Origin: Ophiodon elongatus
Lineage: Eukaryota > Chordata > Actinopteri > Perciformes > Hexagrammidae
Assembly: GCA_016806645.1 (NCBI GenBank)
Contig: JACSYO010002116.1
Span: 6,256,001 to 6,320,000 of the forward strand
Length of the DNA: 64,000 nt
Direction of reading: 5' to 3'
How positions within the stretch are numbered: position 1 is the first letter of the stretch; every line of letters begins with the position of its first letter. This document shows positions 57,601 to 64,000 of the stretch, in pieces. The notes under the pieces are model-generated. The model had not been told where the DNA came from. It saw nothing but the letters and a program-made list of their open reading frames with translations, and did no database searches. A program made the position numbers and the translations under genes.

Positions 57601-60600
57601 CTAATGGGATTTATTTTCTCTGGTGGTGTTACAGGCAGGTCAGCCTAGAGAACAAACATACAGTATGAGAGAATGAGAGCCATGTATATTGTCATATTGT
57701 CAGCCCCAAAAATCCTGCTGTAAGGTCAAGGCCAGAGCAGCGGTGGCCAATCTCACAGGAACGCAGATTCAATTAATATCAGCGAAGGCCCTTTGTTGAT
57801 AACTTCCTGGTTTTAAACAAAGTTATTAACCTTCAGGTTTCATTGCGTTATTGCTCCCATTCTGGCATCAGACTAGAAGAAGGGGGGTAACTTTGTTTTT
57901 AATTAACACGGGGAACCAGCACCACAACATGCTCATACGAAGAGTTGTGGTGTTGCCTAGATACTGTTAATTATAAATACTGCACAATGAAAGAACATGT
58001 GAATTTGAAGGAAGCAGATGTGATTTCTAACTATCGGATTGATGGTTAAATAAAATTGGTCAAACATAAAATAAATGTCATGTTAAAGCAAAAGAGCAAC
58101 AAGATGAATTCATTAATGATGTCATGCCATAAAAATCTGTATTTTGTTTAAAACCCTTTCCTTTTTTAACACGCTGTGGGTAATTTAAGGCATATTGTTC
58201 TCCTCTTTGAAGGCTGATGTCACTTTCTTTCATTGATCAAAATATTGTCAGTGTGAAATTCTTTAGTGTTATTAAGAGTTATTTAAATAAGCTTAACTTG
58301 ATGAAAAAAACAATGCTGTATTAACCATCCCTTCTCCCTTTTTTCTCAACTTCTTTTCTAACCCTTTTTTTTCATCCTTCCTGGCTTATATCAACTTTTT
58401 CACTTCTTTTCAGGAAACAATATACATTTTTTTCACCAAACTGGAATCCTACTGAAATTCCCCCGTTCTTACGCTACTGTTTGTTTGTGCGTGTCCATTC
58501 AAAAACATAAATGTCAATGATAGATTACCTCCGGAAGAAACTCAAGCTTTGAATTGTGAACAGGAAATGCTAAAAGGGTTGTGATAACTGATACGTCTGC
58601 TAGTTGTGTGTCTGCTACTGAGTTGTGGAGAGCCACAAGATGGAATGCAGACGATTGTGTAGAATAAGACATTGGCTGCTTAAGTTTCGGACGTGGTTAA
58701 AATGAACAATGGCAAACTTCCCGTTACCTTACTTTTACGGTTGAATGGAGCCTACATCACTCCATGATCAATGGTCCCAGTCCGCCTTATCATAGCCTTT
58801 CCATTTAAAATCTAAATATTATTTATGAATGGTTTCGGATGTTGAGGACACAAGCTGTTAACATTCAGTCTCTATGTAAACTGAAACCTCAGACCTGGTT
58901 CAGAGTCTTTCTGATTCACAAGGCATTTTTCTGAAATGAATGGACTTCCCCTCCTGACACTGGGAGCAGCAGGGGAGCGGTGTCAGATGTTACAGCGCAT
59001 GTGTATATAGCGAGTGTGTGCATGTGCCTATGTGTCTGCGTGTGCTTGTTTTTCACTTGTGGCTGCTTCCATGGCTATGGACCATAAGGTCTTCACATTA
59101 GGTCGCTCTCATACCATCATAAACTGACTCCACAATCCTTCCCTTCAACTCCAAAGCATCCAAACCATGGGAAACAAAGAAAAACAGCATCCTAGTTACC
59201 TTGAAGCTCTACTCTGGAAATTTGTGTGCCTGAACACTCAAACGCACACTCCTCCTGGACTCCCCTCTTCCTGATCCCGTCAGACATGAGGTAGACACAG
59301 ATGATAGCTTTGAATAGGAGACATTGGATATCATGCTTCGCAGCTGAATTGGTCTGGAACAAGAACAATATTTTGTCAAACAAGCCGGTAAAGGAATTTT
59401 GCCCTGGAAAAGTCATTAAATATAATTTAAATCATCGTTAAATGAGCATGTGTAGGTGTCAGCAGTATTATCTCCCCAACACATAGTTTTTAATAGAGTT
59501 GTAGGGCCATATTAGGGAGATAAAGCTGTAAGGGGAGTGCAGATTGGGTTGTGACAGTGTCAGGGGTGAGACATGTGGCACACACCAGAGTATGTCCGCT
59601 AACACCCAGACGTCTGCTGTGCCACACAGAGCTGATTGTTCCACAGCCATGGGCCCTTCCATTCAGGATCCAGCCCTTCTCTGGTCCATCCTGGGCCCAA
59701 AGAGGACTCCTGCTCCTGGGGTGACTAATGCTGAATGACAGGCAGACACTGATCAAAGCTGCTCCTGGAAGCCCTCCTGCCACAGAGAGGAGGGGGCAGA
59801 GAGGAGACGATAAGTGGAGAGACAAGAGCAGTATGCCCAGTCTGGACCTTGGCCAAATATCAGGGATCAGACAGCATGGCTGGACTTTATTAGCTTCATC
59901 ACAGACAAAGCACTCTACACAGTGGACCTCCACCATTGCCAGATTATCTCATCCCTCTTTATAGCTCAGTGGCCCAGAGCCACCCCACACAGGAGCTCTG
60001 GAGCCATGAGGTGAAGAGATGCCTGGTTAATAGATGCTGAATCTGACCTTTACACTTTTGTCTGCTATCATCTTCTTCCTTTGCTCATGCCTGAGTCACA
60101 TGCTGATCTAGTATTTGCAAGAGTTGTCATGCCATTTTTGTGTTATGCTTTATAACATATCCATTTTATAGACCATATATATATACCATATTTAAACCAC
60201 AGATTGAACTTGCAATGCAGTTCCAAGATTTCCTTAGAAGTCTTGGTGTTAGTTTGATGTGTCTTGAAGGCAGCAGGCGTGAGAAGTTTTCAGGAAACGT
60301 GAAACATGTAACAGGATTGAGGGATGGTCTTTGGCTGTCTGAGGAAACATGCTAGTGTATTTGTGTCGGTGTGTGCACACATTTATGCATCTTAATACAC
60401 TAAATATTCCCACTGCATGTCTCTCAAGTCAAAGCTAACCTCTGAGCAACAGATTAAGTAAACTCCTGTTTGATGTTTATATTTGTAATATAAATTGAAG
60501 TATAAAATGTCATGGTATATCCAAGGATCATACTTTTCTCCCATGTTACCCATTCATTAGCCAAGGAAAACACTTTGCTTGGCCTGACCTTCTACTCTGA

Positions 60601-63600
60601 GCTACTCTCTACCTTACCCTATCAGTGCACTTGGTGAAAAGTTAAGAAAAATGTGTAACGTCTTTTCCACACAGGAAACATACTGGCAGCCTTTCATTAA
60701 TCTGCTGGGCAACATGTTTCTGGTTAAATACCTTTGTAAGACTGTCTGTTTAAAAAGATAAAGTGGGATTTGCCATGAACTCAGAAAATCTTTTTCTGAA
60801 CTACTTCTCACCTTTGCTGAGGACTCAAAAAAATGCTTAGCTGTATAAAGGAAATCAAGGCTTTTGTGCAATCAGTGGAAGTGGAATAGGACACACTATG
60901 AGGAGAACATTGCTCCAGGGTGTCTATGAACTTAATAAGAAAGCTTGATCTTGATTTGACTCTGCTTTGATGCCTGTCTGTTGTTACCACCACAAGGGTG
61001 AGGTTAAGGTATAGGAAGTGCTTTGTGACCTCGTGGTCTGCGCCTCAAGGCAGCGTTTACACTGAACAGCACCCAGCGCTGGAGCTCAGTGGCATTAATT
61101 GCATGTAGGAGCTCTGCGTTCGGAAAGCCCTTGATGTGATGGATGAATAAAGGGCACAGAGCAGCAATCTGGACCCCGATTGTGTTTCTCCTCAGTCACC
61201 ACGTTGCCAATACAAACCTGGACAGGCAAAGACAAACAGGAAAAAGGCCAACAAGTCACTCTCCCTCTGAAAAGAACAGACTGTGGTCACCAGCAGTTAC
61301 ATATAGCTTGTTAGACTGCGCAGTGGAGGGACAGCATATAATTATCTTTTATCTAATGGGCCGAACACATCAATATTGTTAATGTACTACTCAGTGACTA
61401 ACACCATTAGTAGGCTAATTTGCAGCAGTTGGGGTCATGGGGTCCAAAGTGGATCCATTTAGAGAATAAACAGGAAATACAACCATCCTTCATGTACTTA
61501 CAAGTGTGAAATTGTAGATGAAAATGCCCTTGACCTTCTGCCCCTCCTCCTGGTTGGCTTCATACCAAAGGTAAAAAAACCAATCCAATATTCTGCTTTG
61601 CGTCTCTCATCATATCTCAATATATTATCAAGGCAGTTTATGCTTATGTTATCATTTCTTTTTTAAAAGAGCTGTAGGAATAGCTCAATGTTCAAGTGTT
61701 ACATTTGATCTGGAGATCTTCAAACGTGTTCACATAAATCCTGAGATGCAAATCATAGACCCGGAGGATTGCAGTGGTGCCTTGAGGTCTGAGTGCAGTT
61801 TTGATGGGGTGAAATTCAAAAGAATAATCATGGTTTTGGGGAATGAAAACTGAAACCGTAGCCAAGCAGGATCCTCTCTGAAGTGCTTCCGTATGCCTCC
61901 TAAGTTTAAAGACCTATGATTTCATTGTTCAGCCATTGCAGAGCAGTATGTGTTCTGAATTCATATCGTTGCTGCTATTATCCACCCAAATCCACCTCAT
62001 TAAGTCAGCCTTTTCTTGCTCCACTGAAATTGTTTCAGTGAAGCTAAAAAGTGGCTTTTTTGATTTCAAGCTCCATCCACAACAATAAAACACTATTATG
62101 GTGGCCCCCAGGCCTGCTCCTGAAATAGCGCTGTAAGTGTCTGATTTAATAGCAAAGATCAGCATGAGCATTTTTGAAAATAGATCCAGTCTGCTGTTCT
62201 GCAGTTTGGCTGACCACAACAACCACACTTTAACAGATTGTGGTTGCTGATCCATAAGGAACCAAAATGTATTCAGGACATTTATACTGCTTGACTCAAA
62301 TTTTCTGTCTTGTTACCTCTGCCAAGGAGGCGATGTTTAGATTCGATTTGTCAGCAGGATTACGGAAAAACTACTGACTCGATTTTCATGAAACTTGGTG
62401 GAACGGTGTAGGATGGGTCAAGGAAGAATCCATAACGTTTAGAAATGGGTCAGAATCATGGGGCGCATACACAAATTATTGTTCACTTTGGTTAACATTG
62501 CAAGATAGGGCATTGCCTCGGCCCTCTAGTTATGATATATATTTGAAAAGATAAATTAATTTATTTTTATTGGTGTAGCCAGGCAGATTTTTGTATTATT
62601 TGTACATTTTTTGAGATATCTGTTGTTGCCGCTCTTTAAACTTACCCTAACCCTGAGACTAAGACTCTGTTCAAATGAAATCCCATTTAGCTCCCTCACA
62701 CTGTTTTGGAGCCAGATCTCTCACAGATATCTTGAAGCCAAAGCAAATAAACCCTTCATAAACTATCTGCATTCTAGAAACCACAAAGAGTAGTTTTGTA
62801 ATTTTAGCAAACCAACACTTTAAAATGATTTTAAACAACCACAAGATCAAAGCTGTGGAAAGAATTTACATTCTTCATTACCCCAAACACCAAATGCAAA
62901 GTCCCATCTACATGTTAGTCATAAAGGAGACTGTGTGGAGAGAAGAATGCAGATCATTCTCATGTATTAACCACACAATATGGAGTTTTATTAGATATGT
63001 TAACAGCAGCAAAGAAGGCAAACACAAAGACCGTGGGCAAAGTGGACCCACACACTTTAGTATTTGGACATTGTTGAAGAGATGTATGAGAATTCAATGG
63101 TCAGATATTAATGAAACAAATAAACAAAAAATACAAGCATCAAGGACACTACTAATTGCATAAAAGATGAACAACATAATGAAAACCAATACAATTTTAG
63201 TTAAAAATGCCAATTACTTAGAGAAGATCTGCCAGTTTGGTGATGGGCCAGAGACATGGGGTCCACTCCCTCTCATGTCCTTCACTTTTCAGACCCACAT
63301 GGCACATGACCAGCTGTTTTGACAGCCCCGGAAGAATTTGTCGTATTGTTTTTGGACACTGTAGCATCAGTAAATGTGTCTTTTGCTGTCAGTTTGGCCA
63401 CAGCCAAATCTCAAGCAGCTCTCAGCCTCAGCAGCATTCCAGCACTATTGTGACTAATCATAGGGATGTGTGATGAGCACCAGCATGTCTTTCTTCTGAA
63501 ACCTGGCTGCTACACAATGCCTGGGAGGAAGGAAGTGGACTGTGAGACTTTAAGGAAGATGACAGCTGACAGATGCATCACTCTTGGTGGCCACTGGTGC

Positions 63601-64000
63601 TGTTTGAGGACTTGGATTGGATCGGAGGGTGATGCTCATCAACCACTTGTCATTGTCTCCTTTACCGATTACAGATGAGCCGTGTCCAGAGGGTGAGCAG
63701 CATTTTGATTTGGCCTTAAGAAAACAAGAAACTGTGTCCTTTGTTTTCACTCTCTTACATCTTTTATTTCATTTCTGCTCTCCTGCTTGAGAGCTCGGGT
63801 TTATTGATAAAGGCTTTCATGGTGGGCGGGTCATCGGGACCATGTGAGTTCCCATGGGAATGGTTGATCTGCCCACTGCTCCGGAGAGGTGATGTAGGTC
63901 AGCCATTCCATTTTCCTGCTTTACCGCAGCAAGGCTCTCACATGACATGACCCACAGTTAATTTGGATTCCTGAAACCCCAAAGCCAGTACGTTATTCTT
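57601..64000. other. gdf10 distal upstream non-coding region
   Basis: No supported coding exon. It includes a non-repetitive stretch with repeated CTTTGT motifs (57640-57960), a mixed-composition stretch (59480-60010) and an interspersed repeat (62318-62530). The remainder is AT-rich DNA without recognisable features up to the window edge. Confidence 0.6.
62318..62530 (+). mobile_element. interspersed repeat copy of a widespread animal family
   Basis: It starts with TTACCTCTGCCAAGGAGGCG, continues with GTCAGCAGGATTACGGAAAA, ACTACTGACTCGATTTTCAT, GAAACTTGGTGGAACGGTGT and GGATGGGTCAAGGAAGAA, and ends with CATTGCAAGATAGGGCATTG and GGCCCTCTAGTTA. I recognise this order of phrases from a non-coding repeat found across fish and some invertebrates. 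I do not assign a class. The copy is diverged. Confidence 0.6.

Noticed and set aside
59490..59936. 148-codon minus-strand frame
   Set aside because: It looks plausible in composition but has no recognisable motif, and frames on both strands are equally open; possibly conserved non-coding DNA instead.
63466..63950. Cys-rich open frames near the right edge
   Set aside because: They have no family similarity or convincing splice sites, and the length is within chance for this composition.

Overview
The window is nuclear DNA of a ray-finned fish, most likely a percomorph. The evidence is five intron-containing vertebrate genes with GT-AG introns, compact introns in the housekeeping gene, very dense CA/GT microsatellites, and interspersed repeats of types I recognise from percomorph genomes (a tRNA-derived SINE, a Tc1-like remnant, two other repeat families). 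There is no bacterial, viral or organellar gene in it.

Layout from left to right: ubtd1 (+, coding 1002-6508, 4 exons, 235 aa); rrp12 (+, 7468-17051, 34 exons, 1287 aa); an ANTXR1-like anthrax toxin receptor/cell adhesion gene (-, 39305-19583, 18 exons, 577 aa); a prdm8-type PR-domain zinc-finger gene (+, 42137-44252, 3 coding exons, 497 aa); and gdf10 of the BMP3/GDF10 group (-, 51644-48488, 3 exons, 527 aa). I built every gene model by joining exons at visible GT-AG sites and checking that the reading frame stays open across each junction. rrp12 and the receptor gene converge tail to tail around 17.8-18.7 kb. prdm8 and gdf10 converge around 44.3-48.5 kb. The receptor gene and prdm8 diverge from the 39.3-42.1 kb interval. 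The last 12 kb (52-64 kb) lies upstream of gdf10; I see no supported coding exon there, only microsatellites, one recognisable repeat and candidate non-coding conserved DNA.

The genes do not form one pathway. ubtd1 (ubiquitin conjugation) and rrp12 (ribosome assembly) are housekeeping genes. The ANTXR - PRDM8 - GDF10 block repeats the human 4q21 order ANTXR2 - PRDM8 - BMP3, while its linkage to UBTD1 and RRP12 matches human chromosome 10, where ANTXRL and GDF10 also sit. This suggests an ancient duplicated block in which fish kept a PRDM8 copy that mammals lost at the chromosome 10 location.

I did not find a clearly new biological system. The observations most worth checking are: a phase-compatible alternative first exon of ubtd1 at 2482-2554 with an N-myristoylation-type start; a 62-nt candidate cassette exon in the receptor gene (25016-24955) that would stop translation just before the membrane segment and give a secreted ectodomain; CA-repeat tracts lying directly against splice donors in three neighbouring genes; and an AT-rich palindrome in a receptor intron.
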